A stretch of 64,000 nucleotides of DNA from Ostrinia nubilalis (GCF_963855985.1 NC_087117.1:5839001-5903000), one strand, 5' to 3'. Positions 20,111 through 32,165 are shown, counted from the first letter of the stretch. The notes: a model not told the origin generated them from the letters alone. Program-made: numbers and translations.

Positions 20111-21315
20111 GAGACTCATGATGAAGGGCAGAAACTCTCTTCGTGGGCACTTCATCGCCATTCACAATTTCGGAACGTAGCTTCTTGAATGATAGGTCAA
20201 ACGTATGGGTGTCTTCATTGGTTATCCACATGAGGTCAAGGGTTCGTTTGGTTTCTCCTCCAATATTTGACAAACTGACTCTCTCAGGAATGACGCTTGG
20301 CAGTTTTTCTCATAGTTCATTGTTATTCGACCACCCCTGATGTTGAAGTTACCGTGGCGATGAAGCCACGATTCTGCGATGAGCTTCAGTGCAATGTTTA
20401 CGTCGTTCGTGCTGTCGATATAATTATCCATGTAATGATGTTTCTGTATGGCTTCAACTGCTTCCGGGTACCTTTGAACATGCCGGCGTTCTTGTTCAGC
20501 ACGAAGATAATAAATGAAAAATATTTTATTGACAGTTAGTACGAATGTTACAAGTAGTTGAAGAATTCCTCTCTTTAAGTTTAAGTAACCTGTATTGAGT
20601 GGAATCCACTCTAGCTGGAAGATAGCGAAGGTGAAGACGTGGCACCAAATATCATTGAGTCCATCACAAAGGTGTCGGGTTCAAATTCAAAGTATTTATT
20701 GCTTACTAAGTAACAATTTGTAATGGTGTAAATTACATATACAGGAGCATAAAAAAGGTTGTCATTCCCTGTCTCTCTCCAGAGGAATAGTTGTGCTCTC
20801 TGATCTTTCTCAGTGATCTTAACACATAGGAAAATATCCTCTATATCTGCAGTCACTGCTACTGGCTTCGAAACTTGGGCAGCGGGTTGAGTAGACCTGT
20901 AGCCTTATTCACGTAACAAAACTTCAACGACAGCAAATCGCTGAGTTGCGATCCTATCGAGTAATCGTTCTATCGAAATGACCCTTGTGAATACGGATTT
21001 AGAGAACTGTTTTTGAACGTCAGCGAGATCTTAACTGTCAAAACACGTAAATTAGGCCACTGTTTTTCAATGGGACGACTTCTGAAATTCAGCGAGATTT
21101 TGACTGAATCAAAATACGTGAATTAGGCCACTGGCTTGCGACTCGTTGAGCTCGTTGAGTCGGTTTTATCACGTGTAGCAACTGACGGTGATTATAATCG
21201 CACTTGCCGCTTTTTCGCTCGGAACGACAGGCGTTTGTGTTTCTTCACGATGCACTTGAAACACAGTTTATTTTTCTTCTTGGTACTTCGTGGATGTACA
21301 GTTTGTTTAGTCATG
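20090..21315 (-). pseudogene. BEL/Pao reverse transcriptase relic
   Basis: Reading the minus strand, several frames carry BEL/Pao RT pieces in the expected order: ADIEDIFLCVKI and QLFLWRETG (near 20850-20770), DSMIFGATSSP (near 20650), a YMDNYIDST segment in the YxDD position (near 20430) and LMWITNEDTHTFDLSFKK followed by DEVPTKR (near 20240-20120). A cysteine-containing basic segment, LCFKCIVKKHKR, lies at 21310-21190. The frames are broken repeatedly and the second Asp of the YxDD motif is replaced by Asn, so the copy is dead. Confidence 0.65.
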
Positions 21316-21329
21316 ACAAAATGAGGGCG

Positions 21330-22190
21330 CTTTTTAGGGTTCCGTAGTCCTGACAAAGAACCCTTATAGTTTCGTTATGTCCCTCTGTGTGTCTGTCTGT
21401 CCGTCCGAGGTTTTGCTTGGAAACTGTTGGCACTAGAGGTCCACACTAATATTATAAAGCTGAAGAGTGTGTTTGTTTGGTTGGTTGAACGCGCTAATCT
21501 TAGGAACTACTGGTCCGATTTGAAATATTATTTTTGTGTTGGATAACCCGTTTATCCCGGAAGGCTTTAGGCTATACTTGTATATCATCACGCTAAGACC
21601 AATAGGAGCGGAGCACTAATGAAGAATGTTTCAAAATCGTTTTTTTTCCTTTTGAGAGCTGCCGCTGCGTAATTGGTTAAAGTTTCGCAAAAGTCGTGAA
21701 TGACAGGATTGTTCCACTTTAAAAGTTCTAAAAAAAGTCTGCGATAGCATTATGTTGTTTTAAGGTTGGCTCATTATAACCTTTTCTATGATGGAAAGCT
21801 CGTGAAGATTTGGTATTAGTTTTTCTTTAATACACTTTGTGAAGTTATGCGCATTCATTTCTGAATGATATTCCAGAATATTTCTACTAGTGAATATGAG
21901 GAGCCAATTTGGCACAAACGACTTTTCGCTTCAGCATGGACTATGATGTGACGCTGTCCTTTGGAAATGTCTTTTGTGATACCTTTGATGTTTTGTGCCC
22001 TGGTGGGATAATAAACAGATTCTGATTCTTGTTAGTGAAAATTTTATAAAATTATACATCTACTAACGGCCGCCCGCGACTTCGTACGCGTGGATCCCGT
22101 TTTACCCCCTCAGGGGTTGAATATTACAAAATCCAGTCTTAGTGAGCACCTACGTTCTAAAAGTTCTTGTAGTTTGTGAGATTTCGTGAT
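21330..22190. repeat. Dispersed repeat fragments
   Basis: Pieces include AGGGTTCCGTAGTCCTGACA with TGTCTGTCTGTCCGTCCG (21330-21420), a block from ACTAATATTATAAAGCTGAA to GACCAATAGGAGCGGAGC (21440-21620, inverted relative to 61790-62020) and the CGGCCGCCCGCGACTTCGTA block at 22065-22170. No gene is seen. Confidence 0.55.
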
Positions 22191-24800
22191 GAGTGAGTCA
22201 GTCAGTCAGTGACCTTTCGCTTTTAAAGATAGGTACAGATTAATGAAGAAAGATTTGATTTCTGGTTTATTTGGAGGGGTTTATTGGACCGATTTGAAAA
22301 GTTCTTTCATCATTACAATCCAAAAAAAAAAACTGCTTAACATAAGCTATATTATACAGGTACCTTAATGAAGAATGAATATAATGTATGTAGCTTTCAT
22401 CGATATAAGTAAATAATTATTTTCTTAGTTCTTCAGGCAAATCTCGATATTTATGATCGCCAAGTATCTTCTCGTTTTGCAACAATACTTTTATGAATTT
22501 CGATTACAGATGAGACCGAGAATTCGATTAAAACACTTCTATTATTTTATTATTTATTGTAGGTAAACTATTGCATTTTTTAAATTTTACGAAGAACTTC
22601 AAGACTACAATCAAAATCCAGCTCAGTTCTGGTGATCACCTGCAATTTTCTAAGGGTTGGTACGTTGCGTTGATTGTACATTTGACTATAGGTACCTACA
22701 ATAAATTTAGGCCTACCTACATACAAAAAACATGCAAAAGACGAAAAAATTTGTGTACCTACCTCTTTTGAACTGGGTAAAATTGTTTTTTTTTTTGGCG
22801 CAGAGCACAAATATTAAATCATCCATTTCTTTCTTTGGTCGGCCTTACCTGTTTCCCAGGAGTTCCAAACTTTCCATTATTCTGAAAACCTTCGTTGACT
22901 ATGCGCCTAGGGTTGCCAGGTGTCCAGCTTTTTACGGTCGTGTCCGGCTAAATATTCTCTCGTCCGGCCTGTCCGGCTTTTAGGTATTTGGCTTTTTATG
23001 TGGCAGCTGCGGGTAGGATCAGACCACAAAAAATTTGCTACTTTGCTTTTATTTGAGAATTCAAGACTATGAATATCTAACTAATATTGTGTAATACCAC
23101 AGATAATATAATACTAGTGTACTATGAATGTCCGGCTTTTAGAGTTTGTGTTTTTTGAACCTAACAACCTTATAATATAAAATATGCGCCTAACGCGCCT
23201 AACCGTACTTTTTGATTTTCCTGACCTGCGTCAAAATAAACCCTGCGTCCTGCATTCTGAACTTACTGAATCTTTGACGCTTTTTAATAACTAAAATGAA
23301 TAAGTAAATTAACTATGTATTTGTGTTGTGACTGTTGTGAGTATCTAAATGAAAAACCTTTTACGAAAATACGAAAATTTATTCAAAAAATACCACCACC
23401 ACTTTATTTTTTTTTATTAATAAAAGGTTACATTTAAAAAAAAAATAAGCACATAGCAAAAATTCCTACAGGTTGCAGTACTCATATTATTATGGTTAAA
23501 AGAAAATCTATTGGTCCAAATACACTCGGCATCAAATAAATCGCACCTCCCGGAACAAGCACTTTCAATTCCCACTTCCTACCAATATTGGTACCATTTG
23601 AAAGCCTATAGCTAAACTTCATTTCATTAAAGGAAAGGTTTTTACCCCAAAAATGTGTCTTTAGAGGATCCAGAATCTCTTCTTAAAACGACAGGTAGTT
23701 ACGCTTGAGCCAACTTTTATGGCTATAAAACTGTTAAATTGGGATTCATTGCTATCCATCTGTTAAAGAAGACACGTGAGATCATTATTTGGTTTTATAA
23801 CCATTGGTCTAATTCATTCGAGAGGCGAGCCCCAAGTGAGGTCTTTTTTAAGCCACATTTATGGTACTTACCTACTTGTTAATTGTTTATAAAACAAGTT
23901 AAATGTATTTTTATTCAAGTTTATTTATTGGGCTTTCAAATAACACCAATATTGTTGGGGCACCATGATTGTGTCAGAAAAAAATCTTTAAAGTTAATGT
24001 CGCGGGAGATGCGATTTATTTCACGTGGAGTGTATTTTTTATTACTTTTTTGGATGGAATTTGTATGGAATACAAATAATAAAAGATTCTAATTGCGTTA
24101 CTTACCTAAGTTTTAAAATAAAAGTTTGCATCTAAAATAGTCAAATATCATATTAAGTATGACTTATTTATAAATCTAGGCGTTGAAAAAGAACATTAAT
24201 TAATAAACATCATTTTATAAAAATCTGCTAGCAAATTTCTACAGACCTACATAGTACGCCAGTTACTAATTCGAGAAAATGCCAGAAATTGTTAAAACTA
24301 AAAAATGTTGATAATATTTTAAATAAAAGTCGATAGAGCAGGAATTTAAACGTACACAAATACAAACACAATGTAGAAATACATAATACAACCATAGAGC
24401 CTTAACTAACCCAAAAAATAAAGTGATGATTATAATTTTATTAAAAAACTTACCTACATCTAAGAATACAAAAATTGATTAAAAAATGGCTAAACGACCT
24501 ATGTCAAAATGTTAAAAAAAAATACTGCTGTGGGATTCGCGTGGTTTCGCCCATTTCTGAAAAAAAGAAAATAATTTCAATAATTGAATAATTAATTTTT
24601 CTTTCTAATACAATTAACTATATTCAATCCTTGTCCAAATCCGGATTGCATCTTTGAATCTTTTTCGATCGAATATCCTTAATTTTTGATGCGTTTACAC
24701 TTTAATATTGTTTAAATGATGTGAATGAAGATTAAGCTGCAAAAAAACTTAACTGGAGTAGGTAGGTACCTTGAAAGACGTGGGGTTGTGTATCAGGTCG
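22191..24800. other. No gene seen
   Basis: AT-rich sequence. A short block with GTGTCCGGCTAAATATTC and GTCCGGCTTTTAG (22910-23145) is repeated internally. Small ORFs here have no splice context or recognisable motif. Confidence 0.45.
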
Positions 24801-24805
24801 ATATA

Positions 24806-24880
24806 GTCCAGTCAGAGGGCCTCCAGCGACCGCCGGCAGGCCTCCTCCACCAGGTGTTTTGTAGATGAACAGGTCGGACC
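24806..24880 (-). other. Possible terminal exon
   Basis: On the minus strand a TTCTTTTCCAG acceptor precedes a GC-rich stretch that reads KHLVEEACRRSLEAL and then TGA in one frame. The GC content and the frame ending are exon-like in an AT-rich setting. It could be an alternative last exon of the small membrane-protein gene upstream, another gene's end, or a repeat. In the phase left by exon 1 of that gene it reads a different frame, so I do not join them. Confidence 0.25.
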
Positions 24881-25039
24881 TGGAAAAGAAGGTAGAATAA
24901 CATAGCTTTATTCAACTGGTCATAACAGGTTTTAAATTGCTTGCACTCTGCATAACTTTCGATTAACTTGTAAAGTTTATCTGTGGAAACTGATTAGGAT
25001 ACTGTACTGTTTTTATTTTTTAAGTTCACATGTATAAAC

Positions 25040-25790
25040 TCATGCTGTTTGTTTCCTTAATAAAGAAAAAAAAATTGTGTCTAGTCTACTCTAGGGCCAC
25101 TTAAGAACTATCTCCACCCTCATACAAACTGTCACTTGATTAGGGTGTCCTTTGCATTAATTACTTTCACATAATTATCAAACAATCTACGAGTACCTTC
25201 GGCTGCTGTAGGTACCTACCTACATTTCTTATTGTAAAGACAAAAGTCTTATTGTGACGAAAATACTCAAAAATTTAATAAGGTTTCTTAGAAAAAGTTT
25301 CTAAATAACGAATTGAAATTGATATATTATTGTAAAAATCTTGAAAAAAATATTCTGACTTTGACCTTCAATATCTCCTAAACCATAAGTTTCCCAGGTA
25401 TGGTCTCAAAGAAAAAAATGATCCTCATGACGTGGAGAATAAGTAGCCTTCGGCTTTGGGTTAGGTTTTTTTACACCCGTTATTTATGTTGTGGGCCGAT
25501 CTTTGGATTGGCCACATCGTGATGTGCCCAGGCCGCTGGGCAGTGGGCATGTCAGTATATGCAGTTACGAGTATGAAATATGTACCTAGCTATGTTATGT
25601 TTAATCGTTCGTTCGTTTCAGCCAAATGACGTCCGCTGATAGACAGTCTCCCAAAGTCCCCAAGGATGAGGCAGAGTGCGCGAGTCCGACTCGCACTTGA
25701 TTGGTTTTTGTATTAAATTTGAATTCTTAATCTAAAATTCATAATGCAAAACTCACCAGTGCAGTCCCAACAGCAATATTTTCATTTTCA
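25040..25790. repeat. Repeat fragments, no gene
   Basis: Sequence near 25490-25560 (CCACATCGTGATGTGCCCAG) and 25605-25670 (GTTCGTTTCAGCCAAATGAC) belongs to dispersed repeats. The latter block recurs at 26000-26110. Confidence 0.45.
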
Positions 25791-25794
25791 TATT

Positions 25795-25953
25795 TTATTC
25801 TTCTTTAGTTCGCGCGTGCTCGGCGGGCGCTTGTTCGTCACGAGCGTGTTCGTCACGAGCGTGTTCACGAGCGCGTTCGCGAGCTCGTTCTTCAGCTAAG
25901 CGCCTCTGGCTCTCATGAATGACGTAAAGTCCAGTGCCCAACGCGAGCATGCC
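25795..25953 (-). CDS. Small membrane protein, exon 2
   Basis: It reads GMLALGTGLYVIHESQRRL and then an Arg/Glu/Ala-rich charged tail ending RTKEE. Its GC content is much higher than the flanks. The repeated GCTCGTGA-type codons of the tail look like internal expansion. Confidence 0.6.
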   Translation of the reverse strand, partial: GMLALGTGLYVIHESQRRLAEERARERAREHARDEHARDEQAPAEHARTKEE

Positions 25954-27182
25954 CTGTGGAATGGTCAGCGATTAGAGCCGTATGGATGTGTGGGATCCTT
26001 AATAGTTCGTTCGTTCGTTTCAGCCGAAAGACGTCCGTTGCTGGACAAAGGCCTCCCCCAAGGATATCCACAAAGACCGGTCCTGCGCCGCTCGCATCCA
26101 AGCGCCTTCCGCGACCTTCACTAGATCATCAATCGATAGTTATATTAAATCGATGATTTTGATAAAAAAAAATAATGTTTTTGGCCACGTTCCAACAGTA
26201 ATACAGTTTTCCCTCCTAACGCATAGTTTACTCGCAATCGCAATTATTTATTTGGTCTTATTTTATTTCTTAATTTATTCTATAATTTTGTACAGCCCAC
26301 TTTCTTCAGTTTGGCCCTAAGGTTATTGACTGGAGGAGAATGCCGAATGGTATTAAGTTCGCCTTATGTATTGTGTTTCTAGGCTTAATTAAATTTAGTG
26401 CAGGCCAAATTCTCCATTTGCCTCTGGTAAATTAAAGAGGATCATGCTCCTGCAGTGGAGACTCAAATTGACTCCATAAACCGATGATGATGATGAATCT
26501 ACCCAAATTTAAATAAAAATTACTTACTTCTGATCTAAAAACAACACACTTTAAATTTCTAGACATTATTCATCTATTTACTTAATTACTTGTTCACTGA
26601 ATACTTATTGCCCGTTTTTCCAGCAGACTCGTAAATATTTGTATCAGCGTGCACAATACAAAATTATTAAATTCCGCTGACAAGTGTACGAGTGAAGGCT
26701 ACTTACATAAATAGTCTATTTAATTACTTGTTCACTTATTTTCACTGTTATTTCACGAGATTATCTAAGAAATAAAAAAAAACTCCATAGTCACTGACAA
26801 GTTGAGAAATGAAATGGCCAACTGAACAACTAGGAACTTACCCTCAATTTTTTTATCCACTACCTACAACTACAGTCCTGCATTTTTGTATGAATTACAT
26901 CTGATCTACATTAATGGAAACAAAACGATGGTTTTGGTTTTACTCGTAATACATCTAAAATAGTATTACAAAGAGAAAATATTTGGTTGTTTTATTTGTA
27001 ACTAGCTTTCCGCCCGCGGCTTCGCCCGCGTGGAATTTTGTCTGTCACAGAAAAACTTTATCGCGCGCGTCCCTGTTTCAAAAACCGGGATAAAAACTAT
27101 CCTATGTTCTTTCCCGGGACTCAAACTATCTCTATGCCAAATTTCATCAAAATCGGTTGCGAGGTTTAAGCGGGAAAGCGTA

Positions 27183-27219
<37 letters not shown>

Positions 27220-28161
27220 GTTACTTTCGCATTTATAATATTAGTTGGGATTGAATAAACTATAAAACTACTGGACCGATTTGAAAAAATCTAGCAAAAA
27301 TCTAGTATTCAGCATTAGAATTCATTTTTCTGATGAATATCAGTACGAGGTTTGTTGGGTCAGCTAGTTAACCATAGGTATTGTATTTTAGGGCTCATTC
27401 ATTGCATTCCCTCTCACTCCCCACGCTGGCCAGACGGGTTAGGAGGACTGATTATCGCATGATTGTCCCATAGTGGATTGAGGATTCGACCAAACAAGGG
27501 TAAATTTAAATCTTAGAATAAATCGTCAGTTATTCGACATTTTGACATATTTTCCATACTGAAACTGTCAATGTGCCAGTTACCATGAGTTATTCTCGGA
27601 TAAAAATTTGAATCGGGCCTTGTCGCTTACGAAATCCACGGTAAGAAGCAGTATTGTATTCACACGGTAAAAAACTTCTAAATTTTACACAAAAAGAAAC
27701 ATACCAAACCCACGGTAGCAAGCACATTTCTTCCAATTTCAGTTAAATGCTCGAACGATACATAATGCACGCTAACTACAAATAGTAGCCACGTAAACGA
27801 TATACTAATAAATAAATGTGTATGTGTGCATGTTTGATTGATTTGAATTCAAATAAAAATAAACTTACCAAACCCACGGTAGCAAGCACATTTCTTCCAA
27901 CTTCAGTTAAATAATCGAATAATAAATAATGCGCGGTAAATACAAATCTTAGCCACGCAAATGATATAATATTATGTACTAATAAATGTGTATGTGTGCA
28001 TGTTTGATTGATTTGAATTCACATAAAAAGAAACTTACCAAACCCACGGTAGCAATCGTATGTCTTCCAACTACAGTTAAATGCTCGAACGTTACATAAT
28101 GCACGCTAACTACAAACAGTAGCCACGAAAACGATAGACAAAGAAACGTGTATGTGTCCAT
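25795..28161 (-). CDS. Small two-pass membrane protein, 93 residues (2 coding exons)
   Basis: Exon 1 (28161-28039) starts at an ATG in AAAAATGGAC and ends at a TTG/GTAAGT donor. Exon 2 (25953-25795) starts after ATTCCACAG and ends in TAA. The phase-0 join gives 93 residues. Residues ~6-23 (FLCLSFSWLLFVVSVHYV) and ~37-53 (ATVGLGMLALGTGLYVI) are hydrophobic and likely span a membrane. The tail is a charged repeat of Arg/Glu/Ala/His (RARERAREHARDEHARDE). I do not recognise the family. An AATAAA overlaps the stop codon. Two further copies of exon 1, each with its own donor, lie in the intron at 28001-27869 and 27831-27705. The 5' UTR would lie upstream of 28161. Expression is unproven. Confidence 0.6.
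26000..26110. mobile_element. LINE 3' end fragment
   Basis: CGTTTCAGCCGAAAGACGTC with GGACAAAGGCCTCCCCCAAG is a common lepidopteran non-LTR element end. It sits in the intron of the small membrane-protein gene, upstream of its exon 2. Confidence 0.5.
26111..27000. other. Intron, no exon seen
   Basis: AT-rich. A repeat at 26400-26500 (TTTGCCTCTGGTAAATTAAA ... GTGGAGACT) is the uninterrupted form of the sequence split by the palindrome at 60577-61116. Confidence 0.5.
27002..27251. mobile_element. Short interspersed repeat R1 with (CAGA)n
   Basis: It runs from ACTAGCTTTCCGCCCGCGGC to CGCATTTATAATATTAGT and contains a (CAGA) microsatellite at about 27183-27220. Copies lie at 32166-32406, 34331-34566, 38852-39060 and 63005-63297. 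This is a very common lepidopteran repeat; its class is not decided here. Short ORFs inside are repeat-derived. Confidence 0.75.
27705..27831 (-). pseudogene. Exon-1 copy 1 of the small membrane protein gene
   Basis: This copy retains WLLFVVSVHYVSFEHLTEIG followed by RNVLATVGL and a GTATGT donor. The ATG-proximal frame is broken as in copy 2. Modules are spaced 164 and 170 bp and include intron sequence (TTGATTTGAATTC) after the donor. Confidence 0.55.
27869..28001 (-). pseudogene. Exon-1 copy 2 of the small membrane protein gene
   Basis: This copy ends ATVGL with GTAAGT, as in exon 1, and keeps an open frame WLRFVFTAHYLLFDYLTEVG. The region near its ATG has a changed frame with an early stop, so it cannot start translation the same way. 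It could only be used as an internal alternative exon or not at all. Confidence 0.55.
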
Positions 28162-28681
28162 TTTTGATGATTGATTCACAATAATTATTATTCGGTATGT
28201 TTTGGAAATAGGAGAGGACCAAATCAAGGATAGGACCGAGTCGGATCGCGCACAAAATGAACTGAAAGTTTAGTGGTAACCGATTTGCTGAGAAAAATTT
28301 AGGTACCCTCACTTATTTTTGTTTTTTTTATTCTTTTTTGTACCATCGACAATTAAATCTTCTCAGAGATGTTGACTAGTATTTTTTTCGTTACAGATTT
28401 AAAATTTATGAACTAATATTATAAATAAAACAGAAAAAGTAATAAAATACTTACATTCTGCCCCCTAGACAAAATGCACTTTTTGATCGAATCGAACGAA
28501 TCTTTCGACCACTTTGGCTGGTTTGTGATTAAGTAAATGTGCATTTTATCCAGACCCACTCAACTTATCAGGCATTGTCTTAGGTATGCGCTAGACTAGA
28601 CTATAGTTTTTTAATTAAAACGGTATAATATATGGCTAGTCGAAGCTGTGTTGTTCAGTAATACATTTTTTTTTATTCCAG

Positions 28682-28925
28682 GGCTCTTGGTGAAACCAGC
28701 GCCGAAAACTTAGTTTAAATGTGTGATGGAATGACATTAATGGTTAATTTGATTTAAGTTGATCTTAATAATTTAATGTTAACTATTTTTTATTAATTTT
28801 ATTTGTGTAGGGTATATTTTTCGAAAAGTTTTTTAAATCCAAGACACTATAATTATAATATCTGTGTCCATGACTGTTACTGAATTGTTACCATCAAAAC
28901 AAAAGATTGAACATTTCGTTGCAAT
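28682..28925 (+). pseudogene. Duplicate of the lysine-rich gene's last exon and 3' UTR
   Basis: After a T-rich tract and ATTCCAG the exon reads RLLVKPAPKT and TAG (28682-28713), one residue different from 10899-10930. Homology continues through the UTR (TTAGTTTAAATGTGTGATG, AAGTTGATCTTAATAAT) to CATCAAAACAAAAGATTGAAC, the counterpart of the AATAAA region. The acceptor is intact, so it could serve as an alternative last exon, but it may be only a relic of segmental duplication. Confidence 0.7.
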
Positions 28926-29310
28926 TTATTTTTCGTCACAAAATAGCATAGTCATGATAACTCATGAGTCATGACAGTTTTTTATTTTTTACATCAGGAC
29001 CATTTTAAATGAAGCGCAATAGATACAAACAAATTACTATTTATTTTATTATACATATTAAAGGTTTAGCGTGGCAGCGTTCTTCAAGTTGATTCACGTT
29101 GGACGGCCAGTTTAGCGTGAGACTGTTCAGTGTTGGGCACTTCTCAGGGTTTGGGTTCTTTTAAAATGAAGAACACGACGCAGGAGTAGGTATGTTGGCA
29201 AGTGTTTATTTAGCTTCGAAGCTCACAATCAACTGACTTGTAACTTCGAAGACAGTAAGTCAAACAATACAATACAAAGCAATACAATTTAAAAATTAAC
29301 TTTTTTTTTA
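28926..29310. other. No gene seen
   Basis: AT-rich with a GC-richer stretch 29070-29200. No splice-bounded ORF is seen. Confidence 0.4.
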
Positions 29311-29317
29311 AATATAA

Positions 29318-30156
29318 CCGACTTCAAATGCGTGAACACAAAAAAAAACTAAAAATTAAAAATATTGCGTATAAAAAAGTTCATCCCCAATTTTCCACCC
29401 TTGGAGGTGAAATATTTTCTTCAAATTCGCATGAAACCACCCTTTTGATAATACCTATTCAACAAAAAAATAATCGTTCAAATTGATTTATAATCGGCGG
29501 AGATATTGCGTATAAAAAAGTTCATCCCCAATTTTCCACCCTTGGGGGTTGTTTTTTCTATTATTAAATTTAAATGGGACCATCCTTGAGGTATTACCTA
29601 TACGCCGAAAAAAGATTTGTTCAAATCGGTTCATAATTGGCGGAGTTATCGCGTAACAAACATAGAAAAAAAACATACGGGTCGAATTGAGAACCTCCTC
29701 CTTTTTTGAAGTCGGTTGACAATTAACTTTTTAAAAAAATAAAACCGACTTCAAATGCGTGAACACAAAAAAAAACTAAAAATTAAAAATATTGCGTATA
29801 AAAAAGTTCATCCCCAATTTTCCACCCTTGGGGGTGAAATATTTTCTTCAAATTCGCATGAAACCACCCTTTTGATAATACCTATTCAACAAAAAAATAA
29901 TCGTTCAAATTGATTTATAATCGGCGGAGATATTGCGTATAAAAAAGTTCATCCCCAATTTTCCACCCTTGGGGGTTGTTTTTTCTATTATTAAATTTAA
30001 ATGGGACCACCCTTGAGGTATTACCTATACGCCGAAAAAAGATTTGTTCAAATCGGTTGGTAAATGGCGGAGTTATCGCGTAACAAACATAGAAAAAAAA
30101 AAAAAAACATACGGGTCGAATTGAGAACCTCCTCCTTTTTTGAAGTCGGTTGATAA
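29318..30156. mobile_element. Two adjacent copies of the AACCGACTTCAAA repeat
   Basis: Two near-identical copies (29318-29717 and 29745-30156) lie head to tail, both inverted relative to 14060-14475. They differ in the length of a T run and a few substitutions. Reading frames inside are repeat shadows. Confidence 0.75.
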
Positions 30157-30359
30157 AATACAATAATACCGCGCCCTCTAGTCGTGGTATCTTTCGGGCC
30201 TCTTGATTGGAGCGGGGAGAAAGTTATTATGAGGAAGAGATTTAGGACTTTGTGAGGAACATAATTTGAGTTTTTCGGCCCCAAAAAAATCAGTAAGTAG
30301 TTTATACTTACTTGTGCGGGCGACTTACGATTGGAGAGGGAGGTTGGCGACGCCTTATG

Positions 30360-31145
30360 ATATTCACACGATAATGACGTTGAAATGCGTATTACACTTA
30401 GCACAGTTGGCCCGTACGACTCCTCTCTCTCCGCATCCATAGCAGGAAACTTCACTACCACCGTCTTTCTTCAACGCAAGCTGACGACAATTTTCACGTT
30501 TATGTCCGTGTCGTTTACAATATACACAAAAACGATTATTTTTACTTGTCGGCGGCGTCGCAGCAAACGGCAGGCTCGTCGCACGTGGCGCGAAGACGCG
30601 AGTGGAGGCCAATGACATATAGCATCTTAGGTGGAGGCGCGCGTTTTCGCTGATTGTAGGAACTCGCGGGCGCAGCGAAACATGTTTTCCTTAGCAACCT
30701 CTTCTATTTCGCGTGCTTTTCGTAGCAGCGTTTCAAATGTTTCCACTTCTTCTCTTCGTCAACGTTCCCGAACTCGCTAATGGAGAAGGCCGTAAATCAT
30801 GTCGAGTTGCACCTTTTCGCTGAGGTCTTCTTGCGGGAGGCGTGCTAGCTGAGCGCGTGCTTTAGCTGGTTCTCTCCCGGAGTTGTTGCGGCTTCGAGAA
30901 CAACTCCCTGTTTGCTCCCTGTTGCTCCACGAGGTGATCGTGGAAACTCCCTGCCACCACGTGGCTGCGTCGTGTGTGAGAAGCATTGACAAACCACCTA
31001 AGGCGTTAGGATCACTTACGTTAGCGCAATCTTTAAATGCCTCCAACCAAGGCATCTATGAAACCGTCGAGGGATTCGGTGGGCGCTCCGCTGTAGGTCA
31101 TTTTGCACGTGGCGAACGTTCCAGATGCATGTTCATGCGGCGGCG
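30360..31145 (-). pseudogene. LTR-retrotransposon Gag relic with zinc knuckles
   Basis: On the minus strand 31055-30777 reads a capsid piece with MLLTHDAATWWQGV, a pattern common in Ty3/Gypsy Gag. Then 30618-30364 has a CCHC knuckle FCVYCKRHGHKRENC and a second knuckle-like CYGCGERGVVRANC whose His is replaced. The frames are interrupted and no pol follows. Confidence 0.6.
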
Positions 31146-31149
31146 TGGG

Positions 31150-31800
31150 TGAACACTGCGCGGCGTAGCTTTATCTTAAGGCGCTCAAAAAATGTATAAT
31201 TATCATATTGATAATTCACAGTAAAGTGCCCCTTAAAGTTACTTAAAATGTATGAAACAATTTTTGAAGACGTGATCAGCGACCATTACAATTAAGTAAC
31301 ACAAAATAATCTCGTCACAATTAAAAATACATTTTTACTTGTTTTACTTGCATAATTTCTTTGTAAAACTACTCCTGACATCGGAGTTTTGAATATCATT
31401 TGAATAATATTCTGAACTCACAAATTAACAACTGCATAAAAGATGTATAATTTCTGGACTAAAGAAAAATCGGAATTTATGCAGAAGGTATTCAGCTGGT
31501 ACGTGGCTACAAATGTTATCCAAATTAAAGCAAGATATTTTGTGACCAAATTGCTTGAATATCATCTGTATAAGCGCTTACACAGAAGTTATACAAAAAC
31601 TTATCCAGTTTAAAGTCAAAAGAATTGCTTTTACGCAAAATTTATTCAGCTACTTAATCTGTGTTGGCTGGGCGAGCACTCTTGATAACAGGCGCTCAAA
31701 GTTTTCTGCTTGCGACTGTTGCAGGGACACCATCATGGCGGTAAGGTCGTTCGTGATGGGCGTCTGCGCTGGCGTTGGCGTCGGCGTTATTGCAACGTTG
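31150..31800. other. No gene seen
   Basis: AT-rich sequence without recognisable coding exons or repeat ends. Confidence 0.4.
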
Positions 31801-31990
31801 TTCAATCAATCAATCAAAAATATTTATTCAGTTTAGACCACAAGTGGCATTTATGAACGTCAAAATGTAGTAAAAAAGAAAAAAGAAAAGGTAGCCCTTT
31901 TGGGGCACTTTACATGTCTCCTTATCTTTTGGGCCTTCTAATCTCCTAATCTCCTTATTTTTTTGTATTTTGATGGGTTAGATCTTGAAG
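31800..31990. repeat. Dispersed repeat, also at 59345-59525
   Basis: It contains AATATTTATTCAGTTTAGAC and TTTTGGGGCACTTTACATGT. The second copy is inverted and lies in an Arp1 intron, where a further repeat with a T run is nested. Confidence 0.6.
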
Positions 31991-32165
31991 GACCTCATTC
32001 AATCGAAAAAACTGTGACGGACACAATTAAAGGGTTCCATTTTCCTACTTTTATTTACATAATTTATCTTTGTTTACTTTAGAACGTGTGCGATATCCTA
32101 GCAGTGTTTTCCTTTCAAAAGTTTAATGACGCAATTAATTCAAACAGAAGCCCTGTTTACAACAG

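Noticed and set aside
27030..27254. A ~70-codon ORF (MEFCLSQKNF...) present five times
   Set aside because: It is a chance frame of the R1 interspersed repeat and differs in its end with each flank.
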